64,000 bases of DNA from Pegea sp. RAD2-039 (GCA_034620365.1 JAQGEQ010000192.1:3157001-3221000); one strand, 5' to 3'; numbered from the stretch's first letter, positions 32,507-46,000 are shown. The notes: generated by a model from the sequence alone, not told the origin. Program-made: numbers and translations.

Positions 32507-35500
32507 TCACAGTTTAGAAATGGCAATGTTGGCGATATTATAACAATTCAGCTTTTTCTTGAACAGCATAAGTGATTTTGACATGACAATCTCTGATGGC
32601 AGATTGTTCCATGTACTGATTGTGCGGTATGAGAAAAAACTTAATCTGGTTAACGTAGCTGGTGGAGTGGGCTTATTAAGATGTAATTTATGTCTTCTAA
32701 GTTGATATAACTTGAGGGAGGGACTAATGGAGAAAAAGTCATCAAACTGAAGATCAATTAGGTTGTGAATAATTTTAAAAATCAGAATAAGGTCGTATTT
32801 AATTCTTCGGATTTCCAAAGTATCTAGATTGAAGAAGCTGAGACGATGCTTATAACTCTCGTATTTGATATTAAGTTTCCTGCAAACCAATCTCGTAAAT
32901 GTTGCCTGAACAGATTCGATTTTTCTGATATCACCAACTTGATATGGCATCCATGTACTGACATTGTATTCAAGAATAGGGCGTATGTACAGTTTGAAAA
33001 GGTTGACGAAAAACCATGGATCTTTAGAATTAAAAGTCTTTATGATGAGGTGGACAAGCTTGATAGATTTTCCAAAGATTCTGGAAACATAACTGTGCCA
33101 TTTGAAGTCAGATGTCAGAGTAATGCCGAGGTCTATGACTGAGGATACTCGTTCAAGAATGGATCCATTGATGTAGTATTGGTTGCTGAAGTTGGCAGCT
33201 GGCTTACGGGAGAATGTTATAACTTCAGACTTTGTTGGCTGGATTTTAAGTTGCCAATTCGCAGACCAGTTTTCTACAATGTTTAGTGCAGTTTGGAGTT
33301 TTGAGTGAGAACCAGATAATAGCTTGATGTCATCTGCATACACAAACACACTGACATTGTCTACTGTTATTAGTCTTCTGATGAGGTCTTCAATGAAAAT
33401 CAAAAAGAGAAGTGGACCCAGAACGGAACCCTGAGGAACGCCACTGGTGACTTTACTAGGAGTAGATAAAGATCTTTCTACACTGGTTCGTTGGGTTCTA
33501 CCTGATAAGAAATCTTCAATCCATTTTAAGATGGAGTTGCTGATTTTTATGTTTTTCAATACAGTAATGAGCTTGTTGTGTGGAACAGAATCAAACGCTT
33601 TAGCAAAATCAAGGTATATGATGTCACATGGAGTATTACTTTCGTAATGAGCTGTAAGCTCATTGAAAAAAGTGAGATGTTGAGTCAAAGAAGATCTTTG
33701 CTTAACAAAGCCATGCTGGGCATCAGATATTAGATGATGCTCCGTCAAGTGGCTAGTTATATGGTTGTGAATGATATGTTCTTGAGTTCTGCAGATAACC
33801 GAAGTCAGCGAAACTGGTCTGTAGTTAAGTGCAGTGTTTCTGGGACCCTTCTTATAAATTGGAGTAATAATAGCGTTCTTCCAAATTTGTGGAAGTCTTC
33901 CCCGCTTAAGAGTCATGTTAAAGAGTAGCGATAAGGGTAGCGCTAAAGAAGAAGTACTTTTCCTTAAAAACAAAGCTGGGATTTGATCTGGGGTATTGGA
34001 AACTGTTGATTTTAGAGAAGAAATAGCCTTAGATACTATATCAACTGTTATGTCTAGATCTACCATCTCAGAGATATTTGAAAGGATATTGGAGTAGGAA
34101 ATAGTAGGAGTATTGCCATCATCGGTTATAAAAACCTTTTCAAATTGTTTGTTTAGCAATTCAGCTTTATTCTTTGGTTCCATCACCAGCTGATTGGCGT
34201 TATCAAGCAAGGAAGGTAGATGAGATCTCGCCTTAAGCTTGTGATTAATGAAGCCAAAAAACGTTTTCTTGCTAGGTGAAGATAAGATTGCACTTTCTTT
34301 TCCTAAATAGAGACTATAAACTGATTTCTTGTAGACTAGACAAAGATCTTTGTATAGAGGTTTGATGGAAGGATCTGCTTTAGTTTGTTTGTATAAGAGG
34401 TTTTTCAAATGCTGTAAATTCCTTAAATATCTTGGCAAGTGTGGTTTTTTGTTGACTCTATATAAAGGTATGAACTTTTTAATTGACTCATTAACAATGT
34501 TAGTAAACCTCGAGTAGATATCATTGATGTCTTCGGTAGAGTTGAAAACAGAAATCCAGTCAACACCTGATAAAAACTTGTTTATACTGTTATAATTTCC
34601 ACGATAAAAGTTCCGTATGCTTGGAGTTTTAACGTTCGTAGAAAAAGTTTGTTGGAGCTTGAATTCAATCATGTTGTGATCGCATGTCAGAGCAAAAGGT
34701 TCATTTTGATCAACGTAGATAACGTTATCAGGTTTTGATGTGATGAGAAGATCCAAAGTATTACCACTAACTTGGGTTGGAAAAGTAACCATCTGAGATA
34801 GATTATTGTCATCAAGGAAGTTTACAAAGACATGACTCAGATTGGCTAAATTAGTTTTGTCTCCATTCAAATTAAACATTTTTCCATTGAATGCTAAATT
34901 TGGGTTATTCCAATCAATTCTACTAAAATTAAAATCCCCGAGAATATAAATCTCAGGACAAACAAGGCTTTTCAGAACCTTCAATAAGGCCTTAATAGTA
35001 ACCTCATCGTTAACTTTAGACGGTGGTAGGTAGGTACATATAAAGCGGGAAAACTTAGATTTTGAATAATGAAAATTGAAAGCAATAATCTCAAATCCTG
35101 GGCAATCAATGGTATTTATCTTAATTCTTGAAATCATGGGTGCCAGTGATGTTTTATAGATTACATAAACACCGCCGCCTCTACCAAACAGTCTATCACA
35201 GCGCAAAGCACGAAAAAAATCACTGTCATCCAGAAAGGAGTCAGGATAAAAGGGTTTCAACCAAGTTTCGGTAATGAAAACAATTGTAAAATCTTGAGAA
35301 AGCAAAAGAGCTTTCAATTCGAAAATTTTGTTGACAATTGACCGTGCGTTGAAAAACATACCTAATATAAAAGAAAAATTGTCTTTTTGACACTTGTAAG
35401 ATTTGGTGGTAGTCTTCTGTGTACTGTTATCTTGGGCTGGAAGCATAGTATTAATAATTTTGTGCGAAGAGAGGTTGAATAAGGGTGATGTGGGTCCAGT

Positions 35501-35554
35501 GGTTATTTTGCATTTCCGTTTTTTGAAAAGACCTTCACAATCTTTAAAGCCCAT
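32507..35554 (-). CDS. LINE ORF2: endonuclease and reverse transcriptase
   Basis: This 1,015-residue intact polyprotein nicks the target and reverse-transcribes LINE RNA at the nick. An AP-like endonuclease (EEP fold) spans about residues 65-300. Visible active-site elements are FNARSIVNK, TETWL, LGDFNFSRIDW and CDHNMIEF. The RT follows from about 520: NYRPVSLTS, motif A IIYLDFAKAFDSVPH, motif B SGVPQGSVLGPLLF and motif C FVYADDIKLL. The C-terminal part contains FTRLVCRKLN and LDTLEIRRIKYDLILIFKI, typical of CR1/Jockey-group ends, and finishes IAISKL. No RNase H is present. I took the first Met (35554); it overlaps the ORF1 end by 52 nt in another frame, so translation may need reinitiation or frameshifting. 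Confidence 0.93.
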   Translation of the reverse strand: MGFKDCEGLFKKRKCKITTGPTSPLFNLSSHKIINTMLPAQDNSTQKTTTKSYKCQKDNFSFILGMFFNARSIVNKIFELKALLLSQDFTIVFITETWLKPFYPDSFLDDSDFFRALRCDRLFGRGGGVYVIYKTSLAPMISRIKINTIDCPGFEIIAFNFHYSKSKFSRFICTYLPPSKVNDEVTIKALLKVLKSLVCPEIYILGDFNFSRIDWNNPNLAFNGKMFNLNGDKTNLANLSHVFVNFLDDNNLSQMVTFPTQVSGNTLDLLITSKPDNVIYVDQNEPFALTCDHNMIEFKLQQTFSTNVKTPSIRNFYRGNYNSINKFLSGVDWISVFNSTEDINDIYSRFTNIVNESIKKFIPLYRVNKKPHLPRYLRNLQHLKNLLYKQTKADPSIKPLYKDLCLVYKKSVYSLYLGKESAILSSPSKKTFFGFINHKLKARSHLPSLLDNANQLVMEPKNKAELLNKQFEKVFITDDGNTPTISYSNILSNISEMVDLDITVDIVSKAISSLKSTVSNTPDQIPALFLRKSTSSLALPLSLLFNMTLKRGRLPQIWKNAIITPIYKKGPRNTALNYRPVSLTSVICRTQEHIIHNHITSHLTEHHLISDAQHGFVKQRSSLTQHLTFFNELTAHYESNTPCDIIYLDFAKAFDSVPHNKLITVLKNIKISNSILKWIEDFLSGRTQRTSVERSLSTPSKVTSGVPQGSVLGPLLFLIFIEDLIRRLITVDNVSVFVYADDIKLLSGSHSKLQTALNIVENWSANWQLKIQPTKSEVITFSRKPAANFSNQYYINGSILERVSSVIDLGITLTSDFKWHSYVSRIFGKSIKLVHLIIKTFNSKDPWFFVNLFKLYIRPILEYNVSTWMPYQVGDIRKIESVQATFTRLVCRKLNIKYESYKHRLSFFNLDTLEIRRIKYDLILIFKIIHNLIDLQFDDFFSISPSLKLYQLRRHKLHLNKPTPPATLTRLSFFSYRTISTWNNLPSEIVMSKSLMLFKKKLNCYNIANIAISKL

Positions 35555-36183
35555 GGTGGACCTCGAACTTTGTATTTGAAATCAGTTGGTTGCTCTTTCT
35601 GATTTCGGCTGTACGCCTCTTTTAGAAGACGCTTATTTTCTACGCGATCATCTTCACACATATCATGTGCTACTCTGATGCCCTGGAATTTTTCGTCCTG
35701 TTTAAGTTTATACAGCTTAGCAAGAAACTTACGTTTGTCCCATCTTTCCTGAAAGGACACTTTTAACGGGCTTTTATGATTTGATCTTTTTGCCCCGAGT
35801 CTGGTCATTGAAACTTTTGGAGCGTCCACAGCACCAAGGCCTTAAGTGCACATTTGATTAAAAGTCTTGATGTCATCGTCTTTATCAGTCTCAGAGACAC
35901 CAAAGATGATGACATTGTTTTCTCTATCCTCCCGGTCCAGAGTAAGTTTCTTGTGCGTGTCAGTAACCTTCTTGGCAAGAAGTTGCGCCACGCTAGTATT
36001 TTTTTCGGATCCAGAATTACCAACAACTGAGGCCCATGTGAGAGGCTTCTTTGTGGAGGCTTCCAGTTCATCCATAGATTTGGATAAGATAGAAATCTTT
36101 TCATTGATTTTGGCAACATCGTTGCCAATTTCAGATTTTAATTTGGTCAATTCAGTGGATATGGTGTTGCTGATGTCAGACAA
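35503..36183 (-). pseudogene. LINE ORF1, interrupted by one in-frame stop
   Basis: ORF1 proteins of this group bind element RNA. The frame from Met 36183 reads an N-terminal coiled-coil-like segment with heptad-spaced Ile/Leu, then WASVVG, then RENNVIIFGVSE, typical of the ORF1 RRM entry. An in-frame TAA at 35842-35844 interrupts it. The same frame continues to 35503 with basic text (LGAKRSNHKSPLKVSF, KYKVRGPPWALKI) that clearly completes the protein. Only this single nonsense codon is needed to explain the break, so it is recent, a sequencing error, or suppressed. Confidence 0.85.
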
Positions 36184-37791
36184 TAGGCTTTTGTTAACAA
36201 AATATTATTCAGCTAATTTCCTTAACATGTGATATAGTAAAATTTCGATTCATAATTACTATTTTACTTATGCCTTTGCAATGTTCTTGTTCTTCCTATA
36301 TAAATTATTTTAGATTATGATATTTAAAACCTTTTCAGTATATTTCCGCTCGTTAGGTTTTTCTTTTGTTTGCAATAAAAGCTGTATAATTTGTCACCCT
36401 CAGCTATGCGTTTGATTAAATGTTTGTAAAGTTGTTTACGTTGATGACAGTTTGAATATACTTTAATACACCACTTCTTAAAGAGTATAGAATTAAAAGA
36501 TTCGATTGTAAGAATTTATTTTGCTACAAGAACCTTGAAAAACTTTTGACTCATAAGTATTCTAACAGAATACTTAAATTATATGAAAATCACAATGTTC
36601 AAAACCTTCAATTATTTGCTGAGCTAAAATGCATTTAGTGCAATCGTGACTGACCGATATAAATTTTTCCTTTTTTTGCTGTTTTAAATATATTTTGATG
36701 TTGCAGAGATTTCCATCGTTGATCTTATTGCTTTTTGTTACTACTATCCACAAAAAATAACAGGCGGCAGTTTATTTAAATACGAAATAATTTTTTTTAA
36801 GTTTGTAGTTTTATTCCATTTTTAAAGTAATATTATTTTGTAAAAATAAAGTGATTGTAGAACTTTAAATAATTATCTACCATGTTGGTATACTAAGGTT
36901 TCTTCAGTTATTAGAACTACAATTCTGGTTTCATGCTTGTTAAATGGCTTACTATCTTTTGATCAGTTTCAGGTAGCATCTTATTTTTTTCTATAAGACA
37001 TCTTTAAGTTGTCTAAAACATTTAAATATTTTCTCTTTCTACTAAATTACTAAAAATACTCTTTCAGTTAAAACTTCGATATTTTTTCACTTCCAAAAAT
37101 AAATATGACATCAGTAGCTTAATTATTTTTAATGATTTATTTTGACAAAAATATAATCGAAGAGTAAAGATAAAAGTAAGAAGCAAATGCTGGAAATACA
37201 AAATTTTGGATTTTTATTGCGATAGAGCAGTGAGTTGTACGAAAATGGTTGGATGAGATATTTCCCCTTATATAACACAAAACCGCAACATACAAAACTC
37301 GAAAGAAGCTTAAAGAACAGATTTTTAGCAACTCTACATCTTTAGATAAATGAAACTCCCCTGAAAATCACATTATATATAAGAATGTAGTTGCTGGAAG
37401 TTAAAGAAAAGCAAGCAAAGAATTGTCACAAATTTTGTATCATATTATTTAAGCCCTTTAACATTGAAACTTCATTCACACTATTATCAAGGGCTTAACC
37501 TTATATAAGGCATGAATAAATGAAACCTTTAAGCCGAAAAGATTAGAAAGAATTTGAAAATATTTTGTCAGTATATAAAAATGCAAGAATTTAACACAGA
37601 ATTAAACATATTTTAATAGAATGCATGGATGTCAAATACTAAGAAAGAAGTTTATACAAAACTCACAACATTTTCTTTAGTTAATAGTTAGTTGTGCATT
37701 CTAATGAATTTCTGCTTAATGATTATCCAAGTTTTGTTTCATTTCCATTTCCTTTATCCGTGTACCAGAAATAAATTAGCAATAGGTGCAC
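36184..37791. other. Gap between LINE and the giant gene's 3' end
   Basis: AT-rich DNA. It should include any LINE 5' UTR at the low end and the 3' UTR of the vWF/mucin-like gene at the high end. No other gene is supported. Confidence 0.5.
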
Positions 37792-40700
37792 CTAAGGCTT
37801 TGCTGAGCCACATGTTGTAGCGCTACAAGAACATTTTGTAGCAACTTTGTATGAGTAAGGTACAGTTGATCCATCAGGACAGGTAAGATTTATTGTCCTT
37901 GCTTCAGTTTCTGTAGCACTACAGCAAGAACATTGCTTGACAAAGTTACCACTTTCAACTGAGAACACTGAAGCGCTTGTACACTGTCCTTCACACATAG
38001 TGACGTTCACAACTTCTTGTGATTTACACTGATCAACTTCAAACACTCCAATAAAGTCAACGATAGGTCTACATTGTTGAGCTGATATTTCTGTAAAATT
38101 TAAGAAGTTTTCAATTATTTAAGCCAACCATTTTCTAATTTTATAGTGATATCTTACTTGGAGCACAATATGTGCAACATCCATCTGCAGTTGTAATAAG
38201 ATCTTCAGGTGAACAGTTATCATCAGTAGGTGGGCAACTTGGAGCATTACATTGACTATAAACCTCATTGTTGATTGGATCAATCATACATTCACAAGAT
38301 GTGCACTGGTTATCTAATATTTAAAGTATTTACAGTTAGTAATTTCTGTTTTTAAATGATCTGTAGAATATATTTTTTGTCAACTAACCTGGTGAAACCC
38401 ATGTTTGGCCTGGAGCATACTGCCTTCCTTCATAGTGACAGACAGTTGGTACACAATCACCGCAGCATTGACCTGCAACTGGTACATAAGTGTATCCGGC
38501 ACTACAAGATCCACATTTGATTGGAGTACAGACAGTTGAGAACTCATCACTCTTTGATACACAAGTGCATTCTGTGCAGATATCTTCCATCCAGGTTGAA
38601 TCTAGTTGTCATTTAGTGTGGTTTTAGTTAAGATAAAATTAAATATTTTTGCAGCAAGTACCTGGAAGATGTTCAACTCCCTCAACAATACATTTGCTTG
38701 GTGGCTTACATTGTCGTAAGCTGCAACCGCAATCATCAACTCCATTATCTACTTCAGTCCATCCTTCCATGCAAGGTTGAGGATCGATACAAGCATCACA
38801 TACACAAACACGAGTATTACAACATGAGTTTGTTTCTTCGTCAACTAAATGATATCTTTCTGGACATGAAACTTCTCCTTGGTCACAAGTTGCTGAAACG
38901 ATTGGATCAATTAAAAATAAATTACAAAAAAATTAGTCAAATCTTTTTGTTTTTAGATAAAATTAATTGTTTTCTTTACTCACAGTGGTCACATTCACAA
39001 GAATATTCTGGACAACAATCACCAACGTTTGTTTGATATTTACGTTCCCATGGCTTACATGTAATTGAATCTTTTGAACACAAGTTAACATCACAAATAC
39101 AAATTGTTTCATGTTCTATAGGGCAACACTCCGATAAACCAGATTCTTGTTTTGTTTTTCCCGTTTCAATAAGTCTGGAAGCAGGTTATAAATTAGATTT
39201 TTATTTTACGAAATCATAACATTTTGATTTTAAGAACTTAAAAATCTCAACAAGTAAACTCACTTGTATCCTGGCTTAGCTGGACATAATGGACTTTCAA
39301 TTGGTGGACACTTAGTGACATCACACTGGCATTCAAAGAATTCACAGCAATCATCCGATTTACTGACTGATACTCGCTTATATCCAAATGAACATACATC
39401 ATTTCTACTTGGTGGACATCTTGAATCGTCACAAATACATTCGTATTTTGGACAGCATGAACTAGCATCAACAACTCTAACAATAGCTCCTCCTGGACAA
39501 CTTGGCGGAATGTTGTTTGGACATGTAGATCTATCACACACACATTCGTATGTACTGCAACATCTTCCTTCTGTTACAACTTGAAGAGAGTGGCCGGTTT
39601 CAGTGCATTGTGGGACAATTGGACAGGTTTCATGTTTACAGATACATGTAGCAGTTGGACAACAGCTATTTGTATTGGCAACATCCAAAACTTCACCGTC
39701 TTCACAAATCTGAAAAAGATAATGAAGATCAAATCCAACTTGCTTCTAACAAAGTTTTCTATTTGACTCAAAACTTACTGGAACTGGATTTAATGGGCAC
39801 GATTCAGCAGCGCACTCACAAGTGTACGTTAAGCAACATCCAAGTAGACCTGATCGACCAACGACCCATTTTTCTCCTAGTGCACATTGTGGTTTTTGTA
39901 CAACTGGACAGTTTATTTCAGCACAAGTTGTTTCGTGATTATCAGGTAGACAAATATATGTTGGACAGCATGACTGATCATCATTCATCACAGCTAGCGT
40001 CTACGAAGTAAAGATTATGATATTTCTTTGTCTGAAATCGACTTGTTTTGTCAATGAAATCATAACATACTTCTGTATCGCTACAAGATGGTGAAGATGT
40101 ACAAGTAACTTGTGATTGAGTGATAGTGCCATCTGGTAAACATGATGAAATTGTACAAACGTCTCTTGCATATTGCCATCTTTCTCCACTAAATCGTCCT
40201 TGACCAGATTCATCGACACACACAGGACATTGTGTTGTAGCTACACAACTTCCATTTAATAAGACCTGAAGAAAAAGTAGATATTCGATTTATTTTACTG
40301 GTTAACTTTTTTTTAGACTTTTATATAATTTATTACCTTTTCATCAGGACAAACACATCCTTCTTTATTATGTTCTTTATTCAAAGCGTAATAGGCTTTG
40401 AAATTTTCACAAGTCTTTGGAACATTTGATGCACAAGCCTTATAAGTAGCTCCAATTGTTGAACAGCCTTGATAGGCACAGAAATTGTCACTTCTCCATT
40501 CTACACATTTACCAGCACGTGAAGCTGCTTCAGCAAATGAAGCAAACACAGAGCATCCAGCCCAATCAGAACTGATATAATCTCCATCTGGTATGTCGTA
40601 ACTGGCACAATCGGCAATGTAATCTGAAGCATCCAATACTTGTGACATCTCGACAAAAGCGCTCTTTTCAAATAAGGACTTGCACAGCTGTTGTTGTGAT

Positions 40701-43093
40701 TGTGTACTTGCAGTTGCTACAGCATTTTTACAACTTGGATCAACCAACCAATATTCTAGGAAGCTCTCAATCTCAGATGGATAGCCAGCAACCCAGAAAT
40801 CGTTACTTGAATCACCATCAGCCATACCACACAATCCTTCAGTTTTACCAGCAAATGCAGCTGGTACCTCAATTGACCAGCTATCTTGAAGACGATCAAA
40901 CACCATTTTCACATTTGTGCTTTTTTGAGATAAGGTAACGATATGACCATTTTGTACAATGTCAAATGCTGAACCTCCCACCGAATAAATCTACAATTCA
41001 AATAACATTTGTTTATTTTTAGGAAGTAAATTTTTTATATATAAATGAGAAAAATCAAACAAATACTTGTACAAATTTATTTTGTTGACCTTTTTTGTTT
41101 AATTATATCTTACATTGTGATCCTTGTAAATCTTTGCTGTTTGTTTCGAGAACTTGTCAGTAAAGCTAAGAGCATTAGTACAGAATCCTCCTTGACAACC
41201 TTGCTTCTCAACAGTGACCTCAAAGTTGAGTCCAAAAGTATCTTTGACAAGTACATGAGAGCATGGGCAATAACGAGCGAAACTTTCACCATCGAAAGTT
41301 CGAACTCGACTGCTTCCGGCATATCCTCGACAAATAACTAACAATTTTAAATAGAAAATTTAATTTCTCGTCAATTTTAATTTAAACGAAATTTCATACA
41401 AGTATAGTATCGAATTTATTTTTTTTTCAACCTTAAACAAATGTGAGTTTTTACGATCAATGGGTTAGAAAAAATTACTCACAGTTACAAATGTAACTTG
41501 GGCAACAACCATCAACGTCATAAATGATGCTCGGCTCGATTCCATCGCTACAAGTTGGTTTATTAATTACTGGACAGCCACGTGACTTGCACATGATTGT
41601 TTGGTCGGCCAAACAGGAACATTGTTGACATGAATCATTTGTCATCTGCCAAGTTGTTTCAAGCTCATGGAATAATCCGTGTTCATCAGTGCATCCAATT
41701 GCTTTAATATTCAATTTGACATTTTTAAACTTTTCTTTTAGGTCTCAATTTACTTTAATACAATTTAACAAAACTTCAAATTTGTAATATTATATGAATC
41801 TTAGGAAGATAAGATAGATTGATTTGAAAAAAAAGCTTCTAAAATAGCTTTAAACCTAAAAATGATAATCGTAGTAGACTCACGTTTGCAAGCATACAGT
41901 CCACAGCAAGCAGATTCAGAGTTTACTCTTTCCTTACGTTCGTTGAAAGAACATGTTGGTGTAGCAGGACATTGATCCGATCGACAAACTGACAAAAATG
42001 TAAAATTGTTTATTTATGATATTAAAATAATTAAACTATTTCGTATGTTTAAACTTATTGTTATTTAGATTTAACTTCTCTGACTAATTAAAGCATTGTA
42101 GAAGAATCAAGTAAATTACTCACCACATTCATACTGAGGACAGCAATCACCTGGATTTGTGATTACAGCTATATGATAGTCCTCACAAACAGGTATAGAA
42201 CTTTCACATAAGGTTGTGTCACATTCTACAATTAAGATAGATCAATAGTTTATTAAAGTGTTAAACACAATAAAGTATTATTCTAACTCTAAGCTATTTA
42301 TTACTAGGAGTGAAAAGGAACTTTACTGGTGTTGATCTTTTACTCTACGTTTAAGTCTGAGTTAAAATCGTTGCAACAATAGCCATAAGACCTGGTAAAC
42401 ACTAGACAATCGCAGAGCGTTTTTTAAGCTTAATATTCTAAGCAATAATAGGCTGTAATTCGGGATTTAAGTGTGAAACCCAATCAACTCTTGAAATCCA
42501 TTTTTGTAAATAAAAGTTAAACTACCTTCGAGACTGAATTCTACTGTTATAGATAAACTGGTATAGTTACTTAATCTAAAGAAAGTAACAAATACTTTAA
42601 GGAAAAAATTAGGCTGAATTTAACATGTAAACAAGGTTGTAAATGTGACTTACTGCATTCATAAGAGCTGCAGCATTGGTGTTTTCTCGTTATCAACATT
42701 TCATCGGACTTACAGGTTGGAACAATTGCTTCGCATTTATCCTCTACACACAGTACCCCATTAGTTGTACACGTACAAGTTTCGCAAGAATTGTTATAAT
42801 TTCTCCATGTTTCCCACAACTGAAAGTAATCGAGCAATCGATGTTAAACAAATCAAAAAGTACAACTAAAATGTTAAGAAATGATTTAATCTTACACTGT
42901 GAATTATTCCTTTCGTATCAGTGCAGCTATCTGTATCTTCTACACATTCAGCACAACATTTAAAATCTTGTTTCACCAGCTTTTGTCCTGATTTGCAAGT
43001 AATGACATCACAAGGTTTTGGTACACATTGAGTTTTTCCACTAATACAGATGCATTCATCACAACCATTATTTTCTTTCCAGACAGAGCCAGT
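37792..43093 (-). other. C-terminal part: vWC modules, D4 assembly, cystine knot
   Basis: In transcript order: a vWC exon near 43093-42894 (GSVWKENNGCDECICISG) and another near 42822-42654; CC-containing modules near 42228-42122 and 41990-41883; a vWC module near 41702-41485; then vWD4 from about 41340 (SSRVRTFDGESFARYCPCSH) to EGLCGMADGDSSNDF. C8 and TIL cysteines follow, to about 40320. Then come short modules of the form CC-x2-Y-x-C (for example near 39990-39782 and 39712-39262), cysteine-rich exons at about 39175-38160, and finally the cystine knot (38093-37792). The knot has CRPIVDFIGVFEVDQC and a closing CSC, and it dimerises the C-termini in vWF and mucins. Confidence 0.85.
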
Positions 43094-46000
43094 CTGTAAA
43101 AATAGTTTAGATTTGTTTGAACAAACACTTATACAAAAGAACTCGTAACACTTACTTTTCGAGTAATAGAATTACTAAAGCAAGGACAGTCTTTTCGATA
43201 GATACAAGAGCTACCATTGCAGACCATGTTATTAGGGCAAGATTTTGGACACAAAGAAGTATCAACAACGTGATCACAAGAAAGCTGGTTTGAATCCAAT
43301 AACTCTTCTTGGTAAAGAACAGAAAGATCATGGTGTCGGTTCAAAGCAAACGACTCATAGGTTGGTAGTTCAGAAATCTTAGATGTTAGAGATGATAATA
43401 TTGGAAGCTGGTCTTTATTCGGCAATTTTTTATCATTTAACAAAGGAGTAAAAACAGGATTTTCTTCTGGAGCTGAAACATCATTGAAAACAGTCTTATC
43501 ATCTATCAAGTGTGGGACTGGATTAAGAGATGAAGTAGTAACAGAAGAGAATAATGGTAAGGAATTCCATAAATCATTTTCATAACTTGAAAAACTAATA
43601 GGATTACATCGAGGAACGGGACAGCATTCACTACGATCAACAAAATTTTTAAATCCAGGCTCACAAACAAGTGGTTTAAATTGAATACATTTAGATGGGT
43701 TACAAGTACATTCAAATGAACTGCAACAAGAATCAACAGGTACAACCAAAAGATCTTCATAGAAATGACAAGCTTGGGAAGGACTACTACATAATTTAGT
43801 GTCACAATCAATTGCAACCAAACTATACGAAGTACAACAATCATCTGCTTGGTGAGAAGCAACCTTATAACCAGAAGGAGCAATAGGAATTTCCTCACAA
43901 GTTCTAATATTACATGAAATTTCGCTAAACGCATGACACGAACAAATGTTGCATGAGCTTCCATTATTATACCAAGATTCACCAAAACTTCGAATAAAAC
44001 CAGATTCATCAATACAAGTTGGTGAGTCAGAGACCATAGTCATTTTTGAACTGATCGAAGTGAGATCAGATTTTGATGAAGCATCAACGTCACCAGCAGC
44101 ATGTGGTTTACCAGCTGATGCCAAGACACCATCTGGATATGATTTGTCATTTCCAGTAGCATCTCCAAAGATAATATGTGGTTGGTCACCAGCGGCTCCT
44201 TCACTACCAGCCAAAGCACCTGGTGAGTTAGCACCTGGCCATGTCATTGGTGTTGGTTGACCGTAGAAGAGGTTATCTGCCAATCCTGATCCATCAGTTC
44301 CAGCAATGCCTTTACCAGCAGCGTCATTACCGCCAACAATGTAAGCTGGAGCCATATCCTTGTTACCATAGTCACCATGACCGTAATCCATCAAGTTACC
44401 ATAAGGTGATGAAGCATCAAAGTCACCAGCAGCATGTGGTTTACCAGCTGATGCCAAGACACCATCTGGATATGATTTGTCATTTCCAGTAGCATCTCCA
44501 AAGATAATATGTGGTTGGTCACCAGCGGCTCCTTCGCTACCAGCCAAAGCACCTGGTGAGTTAGCACCTGGCCATGTCATTGGTGTTGGTTGACCGTAGA
44601 AGAGGTTATCTGCCAATCCTGATCCATCAGTTCCTGCAATGCCTTTACCAGCAGCGTCATTACCGCCAACAATGTAAGCTGGAGCCATATCCTTGTTACC
44701 ATAGTCACCATGACCGTAATCCATCAAGTTACCATAAGGTGATGAAGCATCAAAGTCACCAGCAGCATGTGGTTTACCAGCTGATGCCAAGACACCATCT
44801 GGATATGATTTGTCATTTCCAGTAGCATCTCCAAAGATAATATGTGGTTGGTCACCAGCGGCTCCTTCACTACCAGCCAAAGCACCTGGTGAGTTAGCAC
44901 CTGGCCATGTCATTGGTGTTGGTTGACCGTAGAAGAGGTTATCTGCCAATCCTGATCCATCAGTTCCAGCAATGCCTTTACCAGCAGCGTCATTACCGCC
45001 AACAATGTAAGCTGGAGCCATATCCTTGTTACCATAGTCACCATGACCGTTATCCATCAAGTTACCACAAGGTGATGAAGCATCAAAGTCACCAGCAGCA
45101 TGTGGTTTACCAGCTGATGCCAAGACACCATCTGGATATGATTTGTCATTTCCAGTAGCATCTCCAAAGATAATATGTGGTTGGTCACCAGCGGCTCCTT
45201 CACTACCAGCCAAAGCACCTGGTGAGTTAGCACCTGGCCATGTCATTGGTGTTGGTTGACCGTAGAAGAGGTTATCTGCCAATCCTGATCCATCAGTTCC
45301 AGCAATGCCTTTACCAGCAGCGTCATTACCGCCAACAATGTAAGCTGGAGCCATATCCTTGTTACCATAGTCACCATGACCGTAATCCATCAAGTTACCA
45401 TAAGGTGATGAAGCATCAAAGTCACCAGCAGCATGTGGTTTACCAGCTGATGCCAAGACACCATCTGGATATGATTTGTCATTTCCAGTAGCATCTCCAA
45501 AGATAATATGTGGTTGGTCACCAGCGGCTCCTTCACTACCAGCCAAAGCACCTGGTGAGTTAGCACCTGGCCATGTCATTGGTGTTGGTTGACCGTAGAA
45601 GAGGTTATCTGCCAATCCTGATCCATCAGTTCCAGCAATGCCTTTACCAGCAGCGTCATTACCGCCAACAATGTAAGCTGGAGCCATATCCTTGTTACCA
45701 TAGTCACCATGACCGTAATCCATCAAGTTACCATAAGGTGATGAAGCATCAAAGTCACCAGCAGCATGTGGTTTACCAGCTGATGCCAAGACACCATCTG
45801 GATATGATTTGTCATTTCCAGTAGCATCTCCAAAGATAATATGTGGTTGGTCACCAGCGGCTCCTTCACTACCAGCCAAAGCACCTGGTGAGTTAGCACC
45901 TGGCCATGTCATTGGTGTTGGTTGACCGTAGAAGAGGTTATCTGCCAATCCTGATCCATCAGTTCCAGCAATGCCTTTACCAGCAGCGTCATTACCGCCA

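Larger units (their letters stand above)
32340..36183 (-). mobile_element. Near full-length CR1/Jockey-like LINE
   Basis: This non-LTR retrotransposon has ORF1, an overlapping ORF2 with endonuclease and reverse transcriptase, a short 3' UTR and an (AAAT)n-like tail near 32340-32362. No RNase H domain follows the RT. The 3' UTR carries GGTGC-N9-GCACC at about 32378-32396 on the minus strand. The 5' limit is uncertain: ORF1 begins at 36183 and any 5' UTR runs to higher coordinates. Four other copies of the same or a related element lie in this window. ORF2 is intact while ORF1 has one stop, so the insertion is young but probably not autonomous. Confidence 0.9.

Noticed and set aside
32846-33928. 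Plus-strand open frames opposite the LINE
   Set aside because: They are antisense to the intact ORF2, which has clear catalytic motifs.
39264-40938. Several plus-strand open frames within the C-terminal region of the giant gene
   Set aside because: They are His/Gln-rich antisense shadows of cysteine-rich exons on the minus strand.
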